From the NCBI GenBank assembly GCA_038025085.1, contig CM076140.1, forward strand, positions 22,379,501-22,443,500: a stretch of 64,000 nucleotides of DNA, read 5' to 3'. The stretch's first letter is position 1, and each line of letters begins with the position of its first letter. Positions 21,601 through 32,673 of the stretch are shown in pieces. The stretch is from Tetragonia tetragonoides. Lineage: Eukaryota > Streptophyta > Magnoliopsida > Caryophyllales > Aizoaceae. A program made the position numbers and the translations under genes. The notes under the pieces are model-generated. The model had not been told where the DNA came from. It did no database searches and saw only the letters and a list, made by a program, of their open reading frames with translations.

Positions 21601-21988
21601 TGCCCTTTATGTGGAGTGGCTGCTGAAACCATCTCTCACCTTTTCTTTCAATGCACCTACAATAAGCAATTTATTGAGACACTGAAGTCTTTGCTGGGTA
21701 TAAGAGCTGGTACTACTAACTTAGCGCAATTCTGCATCTGGGTGAACAGAAGATACGAGGGGAGTTTTTTTTCAAGAGAATTGTGTTTGTGCAGGAGTGT
21801 TTGGCCTTGTTTACTGTATTTGGCAAGCACACAATGAAGCAACAGGCTGGGAGAAGCATGTATTGCACCATCATGTACTGATTAGGCAGCTTCAGAATGT
21901 AATACAGTGTAGAATGAGCTATGTTATGCCTAAAAAAACAAAGCAATTGGAAGTAGACAGGAATTGGTTTACAAATTTAAGAATGTAA
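18618..21988 (+). pseudogene. LINE ORF2, copy B
   Basis: Endonuclease, reverse transcriptase ('FADDLLLF' about 20676-20700) and zf-RVT as in copy A. Differences include an extra T near 18760 that breaks the endonuclease frame, a private TAG at 20253-20255 (CAG in A), and retention of a T near 20985 that keeps the frame open across 20601-21266, where copy A is frameshifted. Copy A and copy B thus show private decay on top of shared stops. Confidence 0.87.
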
Positions 21989-22162
21989 AAAAAAAAATCT
22001 TTTGTCTTAGTGATAGGTTGCTGTAAGAAGGGGGTATGCCCCTCTTTGAAATGGTGTAAGGTTTCGTTCATTGGTAATACAAGCTTCTTATTATTTACCA
22101 AAATGAAAAAAGGTTAAGCACTAGGCACTTATATCATGCAATTAATGAAACAAAAGAAGAAG

Positions 22163-23243
22163 AAGAAAAAACGCAGCTCCAAAATTTTCCAAATACCGCA
22201 CATGCTCACGGAGGGAAGATTTGCCTGCTTGTATCCCTCGTTATTCACACGAAAAGCATACCGCAAGCATCTCACCAGTTTGGCGTAGCCTGGCAACCCT
22301 CAGTTATACTCCCTCACTCTATCCCAATCCAACAAACTCGGGAGATAGATTCCATGAATACAATCCCCCTTGTCACTATAAATGTAGGTAGCTAAAAAAT
22401 AGGCGACAAATATCCTCGCCTTCTGCTCAACCGAGGTATTTTTCTTATAGAGCGGGTCCTTCAAAGCTCCAGTAACATCACCGTAGGGGCGATAATGGTG
22501 ACCCTAAGGACCAAAAAGGGCGACCCAGTCTGCCTTCCATTTTTAAAAAGAAACATCATAAACAATGGGCATGGCCACACAAGGCACCCTAGTTAGAAGG
22601 CTAAATTCCAAAGGAGTAACCATGATCTCTTCACTCGGGAAATGGAAGGTGTTGGTGGTGTCCCTACAAGCAAACAACACACCTCTTGCCTTGCTCCACT
22701 GAGTCCACCGCTCTCAACAAGGGCCCAAAGCCCGCATTTTAAAATCCTACCGGGTTCACCATAATTGCCATGAGCTCTTAAACCCTTATCGGGTTCCTTT
22801 AATCAAATTTCCAAGGATTAGGTATGAATTTCACACAAATGTTCAATCCTAAACATGTTTCTAAGTTCGTTCCACGCAAGATCACATGCCCTACAAACTT
22901 GACAATTACGTGTGTTCATCAAAAGCAAATCATATAAACGAAAATTTTCAAATGCATAACACTATGAATTTGCAAGAGTTTGAAGAGAAATTACTAGAAA
23001 GTACTTGTTGGCTCGAGAACTCAAGTGATTCGGGGGACAGAAAAGCAATTCCAAATTATCCCAAACAATGTCGGGTACCTTATCCGACCTTGTGTATCGA
23101 TCTTGAGGGAAGGCCACATTTGGCCTGCTCTTTGAAGGCTTGACATGGGAGTGGAAGGCCTTGGTGAATGTGTTGAGTTCCCCCTCATCCTCCCTCACTT
23201 GGGTTCTCTTGATCTTCTTGTTCCTTAATCTATGAGCTATGGA
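22163..23243 (-). pseudogene. PMD gene remnant (unit B)
   Basis: Duplicate of 12480-13560, with the same internal stops in the plant-mobile-domain frame (core about 22313-22718). The upstream open frame on the minus strand is 22962-23198. It adds no new domain information but shows the remnant was already broken before duplication. Confidence 0.62.
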
Positions 23244-23947
23244 AGCAATGAAACAAATTGCAAGCAGAAAATTAAAATTTCATATTTTCTCTCTCTTAGG
23301 GTCTCAAAAACTTACTTACAAATACACTCCAAACTTGTGAAAAATCACAAGAAAGATTCAAAAATTATGCAAAGGCCAGACAAAAGCAAATAAAGGCAAG
23401 CAAAAACGAGCAAAACTGAGCAAGAATAGAGGCAATTGAAGTTTTGGGGTAAAATTAACCAAAACCAGCCTCCCCCTTTAAAAACCCTCACCCGCAGAAA
23501 AAACCGGCCCTAGAGGCCCGGTTTAGAACCGCCTAGGATCTGCGGGCCAAATGTTGGCCTTGGCTGCTGGACTTCTGGCCCCAGCATTGGCCATTTTGGT
23601 CCCCGGTGCCCAGAGACAGCCGCTGGGCGGGCTCGATAGAGTTGTTGAGGCTCCAACAGCCCAGCGCATGGCCACTGGACCTAATTTTCACAAGCCCCTC
23701 ACGAGATTGGCCCACAAATTCAAATCCCGCGCGAGATTTCATTTTTCGACCTTTATAGGCCCGAGAACTTCGGGCAAGTCACCCAAAGACACCATTTTAT
23801 CCGTGCAATACAGTTTTCCATTCTAGGGACCCCGTAAACTCAGTTTTTGAAGCACAAGAATTTTTACCTTTTGGAAGACACCAGATTTATTCAAGGCAGA
23901 GTAAGGCAAGGACGAAAGTGTGTGTAAACTTCCAGACAACGGGTTAT
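23244..23947 (+). other. 3' internal region of an older Tat element (unit B)
   Basis: Copy of 13561-14304 lacking 40 bp. Non-coding apart from the antisense leader of the PMD remnant. Confidence 0.5.
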
Positions 23948-25871
23948 TGTAGACACCAAATTCTGTCCTTGTCCCACCAAAAACCCGATGATGATGGATA
24001 TGGAATAACATGGAAAATAAGATTTTTCGAAGTGTTCGTACTCTTGATCATTAGCACAAAGCCTCTCATTTCACCACAACCATATATCCCTTTCCACAAA
24101 CTTTCCAACGCCCCTTACCTTGTCCTAAACGGACACTAGAGTCAAAAGATGTGATTCGACAATGTTATTGGAAAAAAGCGATGTTCTGATTACCGCACTT
24201 CACGGATCAAATAGGATATTTCCGTCCAATAGAGGAATAATTCCCAAATGAGCTTAATTTACATGGATTCCTTATACAAATACCTTAAAAATGACATTTT
24301 ATGAGTCCAAGTTTGATAAGAAACAAACGAGATACATCTAATTACCGCAAGGTATACTGAAACGAAAACCTCTTTAGTGTTTGGAGCATAACTCCCGAAA
24401 TACTCATGATAATTGGGCTTATAATATGTCCAAAGAACGACCTTTGAACAAAGAATCCAATGCAAAATGAATCAGAACAAATGGAGGTAACACAAACGAT
24501 TTATGGGCCTTTGAAGTCGAAAACAGCTAGTTGGAGCGGCTGAACCGCTTGCCTAAGCGGCTAACCCGCGAGATTAGTTTAAAGTCCGTTAAACTTAGCG
24601 GCTAGCCGCTTGTTGGAGCGGTAGCTGCTTGGACGCCAAGCGCCCCCCTCCCGAAAGGCGCCTGTTTGACTTCTTTTGTCCGTCCTGTTGTCTGCTCCTT
24701 CCCAGACCTAACCCTACCTCTATATATACTCTTTTTCTCCGTTTTTTCAAGGGGAACACAATGGAAAACTCAAATTGAACCCTAGAGCTCTCTAATTAAC
24801 CATAATATCTCAATCTTCATCTTTTCTCCCATTCGTTCATCAAGGAGGCAACCCTAATCATCATTCCACTACAAAAACTCATCCTTTATCCTTTCCACCA
24901 CAAATAAACTTTCAATATCATTCATCTTCACAATTAAATACATTCATCAACCTTTGATCAAGAACAAGAATCTTAAGGAATTTGTCTGTTCATAAGTGAA
25001 CATCGATGTTCTCCATCCTGAGGGTTTATTTTCTATAAATAAGTTATTTTTATAATCATGTTTTATTTAGATTATGCTTATGGTTGATTAATTTGCATGT
25101 TTTGATTATTATTTTGTATATTAGTATAATTATCAGGTTAGATTAGTTTAATGCATGTTTATTCCATGTTTAACATAAAAATCGTGTTTTTTCATTTTAA
25201 CATGTTTAATTAGTTTAGTTAGCATAGAACTACATTAATTGCATCATTAGATCAATTTTCATATTAGTTATAATTTTTGCATGAGAAGCATGTTTTTATT
25301 AACTACTTCTTTATTTCTTTGAGTTAATTCCAATGAAGTTACTTAATTATTGATGTATGTTTGCAATTGGCGCGTTAAGCAACAACGATAGGTTTTGGAG
25401 AATATTATCATCTTGTGTATTTATTGGGTTAATATTGCGCTTTATTAATTCATAGCCTGTAATTGGATAAATCATGTGCAAAGCGATAACAGTAGCAACC
25501 ATTCATGTTGTTCAACCTACTTAGGTAATTCTAGGAATTGGACGACCGGACTTGTTTGGAACCGTGCAACTTTAATTATAAATCAAGATCAATTAGTAGA
25601 GGTCGTTTATTAACGGGCGTAATTGGGTGCCTAACACCTTCCCTATACTTACCCACACCCCCGAACTCAACTTTGGTCCTTTGGGTCATTAGAGTCAATT
25701 TATCCCCAATCGGGATTTGGGTGCATTAAACCTAGGTTGGAGTCTTTCTAGGCTTTCGATTTGGGTTCTTTATTGGTTTCCAAGTATTTTCCTTAAAATT
25801 TGTTGGCGACTCTTCAATTATCCTAAGCACCCAAGAGAAAAGGGAGTAAAATTCAAACCCTGGTGTTTACA
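23948..25871 (+). repeat. Tat LTR, 1924 bp (unit B)
   Basis: Duplicate of 14305-16228 with the same ends and internal marks. This copy is joined to the longer internal region of the element (leader and gag to the right). Confidence 0.88.
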
Positions 25872-25872
25872 G

Positions 25873-25890
25873 TGGCGACTCAACTGGGAA
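25873..25890 (+). other. Tat/Ogre primer-binding site (unit B)
   Basis: TGGCGACTCAACTGGGAA, identical to 16230-16247. Confidence 0.8.
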
Positions 25891-26574
25891 TTTATTAAGA
25901 GGGTGTAACTTAAAAGTTGATCTTGATTAATTTTTAAAATGCCATTGTTCATGACCATGGCTGGTTATTATTATTGTGATTGCTCATTATCAATTGTTAG
26001 CTTTGCATTCATACATTCATATGCATGTGCGACTTCCGAGATTGTTTTAACAAGTTCTATCCAGTTTTTAGCCCTTGGAGTGTGGTGAAGTGTCTTGGTG
26101 GGAATCCATTCGATTTCTCTTTGCCAAGAAACATGGATCCCCCCACCTCATGTACCTTCTTACGCAATCGTCCATTCGACGAGTAGAATAACAAGAATGC
26201 ATCATATTGTCGCGCATCCCGCGGATTATTGTACATTCTTGATCATGAGTTCCCTTTGACAAAACCCTTAAGTCTACCCAATTGCATGAACTAGAAACCA
26301 ATGGTTAAGGTTTGAAACTCGGTCTCAAGTCCATGCTAGATCTTTGTGACTGCATTGTTTGCGTGCATATTTGTGTTGTTTACCCTAACATGAACGTGAT
26401 CTTTGTGTAATCTTCTTGCCTAAGATTGCGTCTAGAATATTTTGATTTTAGGAAATAATATCACATGAATGATACCTATGATGCTTGTTGCCTTAGGAAA
26501 AAAATATTTTCCTTAATTGTTACCTTCCCGTCCAAGTAATGGGTTTTAGCCAAAGATCCCAAATAAAATAAAGA

Positions 26575-26990
26575 GTCAGTCTAGAATAAAATCTTTTCCT
26601 TTCCTTAGTCAAGAGTATAATCTTTTATTTTATCCCAATTTGAGTCTAGAATAAAATCTTCCCCTTTCCTTAGTCAAGAGTATAATATCTTTTACTTTAT
26701 CCCAATTTGAGTGTACAATAAAATCTTCCCCTTTCCTTATATTATTCAAGAGTAATATTTTTTATTTTATCCCAATTTGAGTCTAGAATAAAATCTTCCC
26801 CTTTCCATAGTCAAGAGTAATATCTTTTATTTTATCCCAATTCGAGTCTAGAATAAAAAATTTTCCTTCCCTTAGTCAAGAGTATAATATTTTATTTTAT
26901 CCCAATTTGAGTCTAGGGTCAATCTCCCTTTTCCTTAGTCAAGAGTAAATATTTTCTTTATTAAGAGTCGATAATATTCCTCTTTCCCGT
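26575..26990 (+). repeat. Degenerate tandem repeat, about 64-70 bp period
   Basis: 'agtctagaataaaatctt' units recur at about 26578, 26642, 26711, 26781, 26845 and 26911, each followed by 'tagtcaagagtataat' and 'tttatcccaattt'. It lies in the Tat leader. A weaker version with 'aagtcaagagta' words is in the other Tat leader at 34980-35240. The duplication breakpoint of unit B falls inside the first unit. Confidence 0.85.
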
Positions 26991-27613
26991 TCTCTAAGTC
27001 AACAGTCGTTTATTTTAAATTCTTGAGTCAAGGATCTTTGGCCTAAACATGTTACTTGTATATTAGGGCAACTTTGTCGAGGAATCATTCTAGATTAATT
27101 TCCCAACATCATTTCATTGCATCTCATTCTAGAAGCTCTATGCTAGGACATATAGAATATTCCACATTGCATCACACGTCATTCAAGAACACCCATTTAC
27201 TATATATGGGTAGTTCTACTCGTTAACTGCTGATCATACATGTTGCATCTCATGTAGGACATTTAGATTGCATAAATAGTCATCATAGGTCATTTCGTCA
27301 TACATTATTTCATGTCATACTAGCTAGGTCATTCTAGAGTATTTGCTTATCATGCATTTTACATGAACATTCGCACCACTCATCTAGATCATTCTAATAT
27401 TTGCATCTCACATATAGTTACATTCATCTTAGGCCATATAGTGTCTAGAATTGTCATTGTATGTCCATCTTAGACTTGCACGGTAGTACTCCAAAGGTAA
27501 TTAGGAGAGTGTTATTGCTTCAAGTTTCCTTCCTTAGTGTCCCTCATTAAGTCAATAATCGTGTCCAGGTTGGATAAGCTCAAGGTTTTAGCTAACCACC
27601 GAAACCAATCACC

Positions 27614-28639
27614 ATGTCTACACCAAATAGGACTATCAAAGAGCTCCTAGTCGAAATTCTCAAAGAACTAAAAGGCATGAATGACAGGTTAACTGGTATT
27701 GAAATGTTGGCCAAAGAAGGAGGTATGATAAGCGCATACTCCATGCTAGAGTTCAGTGATCAAGATGGCAATCCCAAAATAGAGAACCAAATCCAACAAA
27801 ATCCTCGCATGTCACTCAAGGAAATTTTGCAACCATTACCCATGAGCCTCTCCACAACTCTCGAGAAGTGGCTCATGAACAAAGATATTATGCAACCACC
27901 AAATGTAGATAAGAAGAATCTCCATGCGGGAAGCTCTTTCAACAAAGATAATGAAGTCAAGATGCTTTATGACAAGAGAACTCAAAGACAATACACACCC
28001 TTAACTATGACTTTTACCAAAGCACTTGAAAAATTAGTCAAGAACAATAACCTTGATCTAATAGGTCCAACTCGAGACCCAAATGTAGCGAGAAGGAGCC
28101 CATCATGGAACCCTTACTTAAACTGCAAATTCCACAGAGGAAAAGGGCATGACACCGAAATATGTTGGACCTTGAAAAATCAGATCCAAGATCTTATAGA
28201 CACTAAGCCTTCCCACAAAGGAACCACCTCCAATCGAGGAAATGAAGTTAATGCCACTATACAAAGGCCCAAAAGGACACTCGCACAAGACCAATCCATG
28301 AACATCTACGCACAACTCAATAACGTAGGAAACAATGAAGGCCAGAATTTCTCCAACAACGGGGGATCCTCTACTCGAGGAAATGAAGTCAATGGCGAGG
28401 AAGATCAAACCTATGAACATATCGATAAAGAAGGCTACAGTATGGTCATCAATCTGGTACTAGACCCAAAGCGCAATAATGGAGGCAAGAATTGGACTCT
28501 TATAGCCTATTGTACATACAATGAAAAAAATGGTCATCTCACTGAAGATTGCATGTCTTTGAAGCAAAAGATTCAAGACTTGATCGATGATGGAGTCGTA
28601 CATATATACACCAAGCCCCATTGCAAAGCCCAAACTTAA
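27614..28639 (+). pseudogene. Tat gag-like ORF with two zinc-knuckle-like motifs and no core
   Basis: An uninterrupted 341-codon frame from ATG 27614. It has an N-terminal 'ELLVEILKELKGMNDRL' coiled-coil-like stretch, then 'RQYTPLTMTFTKALEKLV' as in the C-terminal half of Ogre/Tat gag, a knuckle 'CKFHRGKGHDTEIC' (CX2HX4HX4C) and a second, imperfect copy 'CTYNEKNGHLTEDC' (Asn for the first His), each followed by 'QIQDLID' or 'KIQDLID'. The Retrotrans_gag core seen at 36190-36660 in the sister element is absent. The clean frame may mean recent decay or residual function as an RNA-binding protein. The internal repeat of the knuckle region is unusual. Confidence 0.7.
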
Positions 28640-29268
28640 GTCGTAGAGTTTTAGGCTAAGTTGGACAGTTCCTCCCATTTCGTTCTTTTGTCGAGTCCAA
28701 GTCTTGTCTTAGGATCCCTTTTTTTAAGCATTATAATGCTTCTATTTGTATTGGATAATATAAGCCTTTATTTATCTCTTTCTTTTCTCACGGGAGATGC
28801 TTAACATGGAAATCCAGTGATGAATCTGAGTTGCTAAATCTGATTGAAAAATGCAATGAACCTTAACTTTTGAGACTAATTGAGAAGGACCAATAAGTAT
28901 AAAGAATAAGGGACAGACATCCTAAAGTCGTATCGAAGACATGAGGAATTCATTTGGCGCCCACCATTATTATGCTTTCACCTACCACAAAAATCACTAC
29001 TTGTAGCCCATTTGAGCCAACAAATACAAACCACTTTCTTTCTAAAACCACATCTATCCTAACCCTGGGTATGGGAAGTGTGCACGTCTTTGAGTGTCAC
29101 TGCAATCACAAAGTGTTGAGGAGAACTCCACTATCTCAAAAGACAAAGAGCTCAAAAAGCAAGAGATCAAAAAAAACAAAAAAAAAAAGAAGAAAAAAGA
29201 GAGAGTTTCCCTCACCACAAAGTGACACCCCAACAAAAGTTGAGAACACTAACGCACCGCGACCATCG
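28640..29268 (+). other. Post-gag segment of the Tat element
   Basis: Non-coding in function as far as visible. It matches 37030-37720 of the mosaic Tat element in order ('gtcgagtccaagtcttgtct', 'ccaatgatgaatctgagttg', 'gggtatgggaagtgtgc'). Lysine-rich reading frames near 29100-29230 reflect A-rich sequence. Confidence 0.55.
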
Positions 29269-29815
29269 ATGACGAGGAAGAAGAAGAGTGACAAAGCTCC
29301 CACTGTGCCATTGAAGGATTTCCCTTAAAGTGGGAAAGCTCAAACGACAAATTCTGAGGGTTCCATAGCAGATAATGAGTGTGTTGAAGACCTGGGGATT
29401 GATTTAAGCAACCTCAGCTCGCTTTCGCGAGGGATCCCAGGGGTTAAAGATGTTGAGATAACATCTTCTCCAAGAGCGGTAGCAAGGAGATTAGTGATGA
29501 TTCCTACTCCCCGTGAAGGTGAATCTCCACTTAAAGTTGTCATACCTGGGTTTGAAGACCAAGTTAGGGTTTCGCCAATTTCCGATACTGCGGTGAGGGT
29601 TACCCCGGTGGCTACACCGGCTCCTGGAGGTGCTTCTCTTACCTCAGGTGGTCCTACAATGGAGGTAAATCAAACTCCCCCACCCCTTTTTCTGAAAATA
29701 GGTTAACTTCTGAAACTACCAAGCTAAAGTATATCCCTCCTGTGATAAAGGATGAGAAATCAGTAGCCAAATTATTGCCATCTAAATTTATATACAACAT
29801 GAAAGGCATAATTTA
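29269..29815 (+). pseudogene. LINE ORF1 N-terminal fragment
   Basis: The ATG at 29269 opens 'MTRKKKSDKAPTVPLKDF'. After a stop at 29326 the same frame continues with a proline/threonine-rich region and 'KLKYIPPVIKDEKSVAKLL', the block that precedes DUF4283 in plant LINE ORF1 proteins. It ends abruptly near 29815, before the domain proper. Plus strand, so opposite to the neighbouring LINE at 30365-32120. Confidence 0.6.
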
Positions 29816-30364
29816 ACTAACGATCCCCAAATTTCAACAAACGTGCCATAAATTCTAACAAACAAACCCTAAATTTTGCCCCCAAAAGACCAGATTTTTG
29901 ACATATCTAACAGAGCAAATTATCCTTCACAAGTCTCCCCAGCAAATTCTCCTTCCGTTAATTTCCTTCAAATACGGGTTGGTTTTGATTTTTATCCTCG
30001 GTTGAATTTGAAGTACGAATTTTGAGAATTTTTGGTAAGAGAGATAGAGAGTAAAGAGAGAGGTAAGAGAGCTAAGAGAGAGAGAGAGAGAGAGAAAGAA
30101 GTAAATATGAGTTAGGTTTTAGTGTTAAATAGGGGGAATTCGAATTGCTCATGGGCTGGAAGAACGCAAATGTTGTTTTCTTCGTGTAATCGTGCGTTTT
30201 GGTAAGGGTAAATATGGAATTGAAAAATATGTAACAGAAACTGTCAAGGATGGGCACATAAATTAATTAACTATGTTTACAAGGGCACCATCTGGATTAT
30301 GTTCCAACTTTTGGGCACCAACAGGACAAGCTACAACCACAGGGGCACCAACTGGAGAAACCCA
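29816..30364. other. Insertion of unknown type between two LINE fragments
   Basis: AT-rich, with a (GA)n run at about 30059-30098 and 'gggcacca' words repeated near the right end (30283-30345). Both edges carry AATTT (about 29812 and 30357), a possible target duplication. No coding sequence or clear terminal inverted repeat. It could be a MULE-type or other non-autonomous DNA transposon. Confidence 0.3.
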
Positions 30365-30369
30365 AATTT

Positions 30370-30865
30370 AATTCTTCCTTGGGTTTCAAAGTGGCATTGA
30401 AGTCACCACCAATTACCCAAGGGACAAGAACATGCCTTTGATTCAGGAAATGTCAACAGTGTTGCCTCTCATTACAATCATTTCTAGCATACAAAAAAGT
30501 GAAAAGAATAACATTAGAAGAGCCAAGCCATCTAACCTGAGCAGAAAGACACTGATCCATCTCAGAAACAAAAGTCACTTCAACTTTAGTTGAATCCCAC
30601 ATTATCATCACTCTGCCATTAGGAGCTGACTGGTGGTTACATATAATTTTCCAGTCAATTCCCAAGTTATTCAGTAATTTTGCTAAATTTGAAGCTTCTA
30701 TTTTATTTTTATTTTTTTTAGTGAAAATTCGAAGTTATTCGAAGCTTTTATTTAGTCTCAAGCAAACCTACAATATCAATTTTGTTCTTCTATAGGAAAT
30801 GCCTAAGACCCCTCTGCTTAGAGGGTTTATTAAGACCTCTCATGTTCATGAAGAGGCACTTCATG
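30370..30865 (-). pseudogene. LINE ORF2 endonuclease N-terminal fragment
   Basis: 'MRGLNKPSKQRGLRHFL' and 'IVGLLETK' near 30780-30860 are the first endonuclease motifs, with the catalytic Glu in LLETK. Then follow 'APNGRVMIMWDSTKV' and 'VIGGDFNATLKP' at about 30370-30410 (the GDFN motif). Stops interrupt it, and the domain is cut before its catalytic His. Confidence 0.78.
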
Positions 30866-31099
30866 TCATTGTCGTCTTCAGCAAGGAGGACTTATCACCT
30901 GCCTTCTCTTCAATAACTTCTGCAATCTCATCTTCAATCACAACTATAGAACCATCTGGCATTGCTTCATAGATCACAGTTTTACTAGTGCTAGCCAAAG
31001 CGTCAAAGGGAATTTAGGTAGCCACATTTGTAGGAACAAAAGTTGTTCTCTTGTTTTGGAGTGCACAATTTGCCATCCTTCCTGATCAACAGGCGCAAC

Positions 31100-32110
31100 A
31101 ACAGTTGTTCGAGCCCCTGGCTGCTTTTAAATCCATTGTCTCGTTTGCTTACTCTTATTCTGCTTTTTCTGCTTCCTGACTTCTTGAGGTTGTGCAGTTG
31201 GTCGCTTCACCTCCTTCCCGTACTCCTCAATCTTGTGCCCAAATTTGAAGCACTTTGAGCAAAGTATTGGTTCCCATTCAAATATAACTTTTTGCAACAA
31301 TGTCAACCCATCATCATTAGTGAGTATTAACTCCCTCTCCAAGGGCTTAGAGATATCAATATAAACCAGTTATCTAGCACAAGAAATTCTCTCATGCTTA
31401 GTAGTAACCTGGTCATCCATGATAGGTTTCCCCAACCAACTCCCAATACGGCTCAACCACTCAGCAGACCAACAAGACAAAGGCAATTTAGGCAAGTGAA
31501 CCCATAAAGGCAAGGTCCTCCTCACAATTTCAGAATTTATCTTGAAAATTTCAACCCATTCCCTCAAGACAAATGGTTTAAAATTATACACAAAGGGGCT
31601 AACATCAATCACTCTCTGCATATCTTCTTCAGATTGAAAGCGAAAACAAAATAGTCATCCTCATGAGGAAAGATTTTAGGTTTTATGCCCAACTACAAAT
31701 CATCCGCATAAATTTATCGCAAATAAGGGTTTTCCCCCATCACAAACCCAATCAAAGTGAATTTTCATTTATCAATTTCAGTTTTCAATTTCAATTTATT
31801 CAACACACCAACAAGGTTTCCATCGCTAATTACAGGAGGAACAAAATTAAGCTTCAAACACAGATTAACATGCAAATCTGGGTTTTGCAAAACCTGAGTG
31901 GAAGGTGCTGAGACCGAAGCTTGAGACACCGAGGAAGATACCTAGTTAGGAGTTGCAACCATTTCCAAGCGCCTCGCAACATTGCCAACTGGTTCTCTCA
32001 ATAGCCCTAGTTACCCCTTCGAATGAGATGTCCCCGAAAAACTGATGTTCTCATCATCTAAATCCACCTCCTTGTGCAATAGAGAAAGTTCCTGAGCAGC
32101 TTTCTCACTC
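31100..32110 (-). pseudogene. LINE ORF1 (DUF4283, CCHC-like knuckle)
   Basis: The minus strand shows 'LIGFVMGENPYL', 'FPHEDDYFVFAFN', 'LREWVEIFKI', 'TLPLWVHLPKLPL' and 'WLSRIGSWLGKP', hallmark DUF4283 wording, then a knuckle 'CSKCFKFGHKIEEY' in which the last Cys is Tyr. Several stops and frameshifts. RNA-binding protein of a LINE in its active ancestor. Confidence 0.78.
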
Positions 32111-32125
32111 AAGAAATCCTACTAT

Positions 32126-32518
32126 TGTGGGTTATTTTTCCTGTATCGGGAGTATGTATATCTGGCGGGGGTTGTCTGTCGGCTTGGCTACTGTTCTGAC
32201 AACACCTGCACGTTAACTGACCCGAGGAGGTTCCGGGATCCCCGCTCCGAAGCTCAAGTAAGTTCTATATTGTAGTGATAGTAATGATTGGATTAATTGT
32301 AGTTGTCTTTTCAAATACCTGGATACTGCTATTTATAGAGAACAAATCCTTATGCAGACAAGCCTTTGGGGGACACGTGTCATTGTAGCAATGGTTAGGG
32401 AGAGCCTGTTCCCTGGGTGACAATTGTCAGGCTGTGAAAGGATGATCTTGGAGCCCGGCTCCCTTTGTGGGATTTAGGGCCAGGTCTTGGTTCTGGGCTT
32501 GTAATTTACGTCACAACA
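32126..32518 (-). repeat. 3' LTR of the large Tat element
   Basis: TG...CA segment of 393 bp, starting (minus strand) TGTTGTGACG and ending CCCACA. It carries an intact minus-strand TATA (CTATAAATAG, 32329-32338) and a palindromic G-box GACACGTGTC (32372-32381). A purine tract lies immediately to its right. Confidence 0.85.
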
Positions 32519-32532
32519 TTTGCCCCTCAGGA
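32519..32532 (-). other. Polypurine tract of the large Tat element
   Basis: The minus strand reads CCTGAGGGGCAAA directly before the TGTTGTG start of the 3' LTR, the expected place for plus-strand DNA priming. Confidence 0.65.
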
Positions 32533-32642
32533 AAGGCTCATGCATTGCGTAGGTGGCAGGGGCCGTTTCTGACAGTTTGTTGCTGAAGCGTTTGGGATTC
32601 TAGAGGCGTTTTGCATTCTTCATAGCGTGTGCGTTTCTTTTC

Positions 32643-32650
32643 TATAAAAG
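32643..32650 (+). promoter_or_regulatory. TATA box for the first antisense gene
   Basis: TATAAAAG on the plus strand, 125 bp inside the 3' LTR end. The expected start about 30 bp downstream (near 32673) is where the mosaic Tat element inserted. Without the insertion the TATA would lie about 97 bp upstream of the ATG now at 42233. Confidence 0.65.
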
Positions 32651-32673
32651 CGACACCTTTGTGTAGGAGAAAC

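Larger units (their letters stand above)
17512..22110 (+). mobile_element. Nearly full-length dead L1-type LINE (copy B)
   Basis: Duplicate of the LINE at 7830-12427, with the same domain order and the same A-rich tail (about 22100-22110). It shares most inactivating stops with copy A, so the element was already dead when the segment duplicated. Confidence 0.85.
16957..26600 (+). repeat. Tandem segmental duplication, unit B (9.64 kb)
   Basis: Direct repeat of 7275-16956. The join at 16956/16957 reads 'aatcttttcct' + 'ggccacggtg'; the same 'aatcttttcct' recurs at 26600, where the right flank continues 'ttccttagtc'. Only about 1 bp of homology is visible at the breakpoints. Private changes include a 40-bp deletion (relative to 13766-13805) between two TTTTGGG repeats. 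Confidence 0.97.
23948..29268 (+). mobile_element. Gag-only Tat element, 3' end missing
   Basis: 5' LTR, primer site, about 1.7 kb leader, a gag-like ORF and a post-gag segment. No protease, RT, RNase H or integrase is present and no 3' LTR is found; sequence changes at about 29240-29268 into the start of a LINE. The layout from leader to post-gag matches 34184-37740 of the mosaic Tat element, so both belong to a related non-autonomous group that would need enzymes from another element. Confidence 0.7.
30365..32120 (-). mobile_element. LINE fragment, minus strand (ORF1 and endonuclease start)
   Basis: Reading right to left: an ORF1 leader with 'LNFVPPVISDGNLVGVLN', DUF4283, zinc knuckle, then the endonuclease start. 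The reverse transcriptase is missing because the element is cut at about 30365. The large Tat element begins at 32126, so the Tat probably inserted into this LINE; no continuation of the LINE is recognisable beyond 54796. Confidence 0.75.

Noticed and set aside
30072..30257. Serine/leucine-rich minus ORF ending in a LSLSLS repeat
   Set aside because: It is produced by the (GA)n run; no supporting context.
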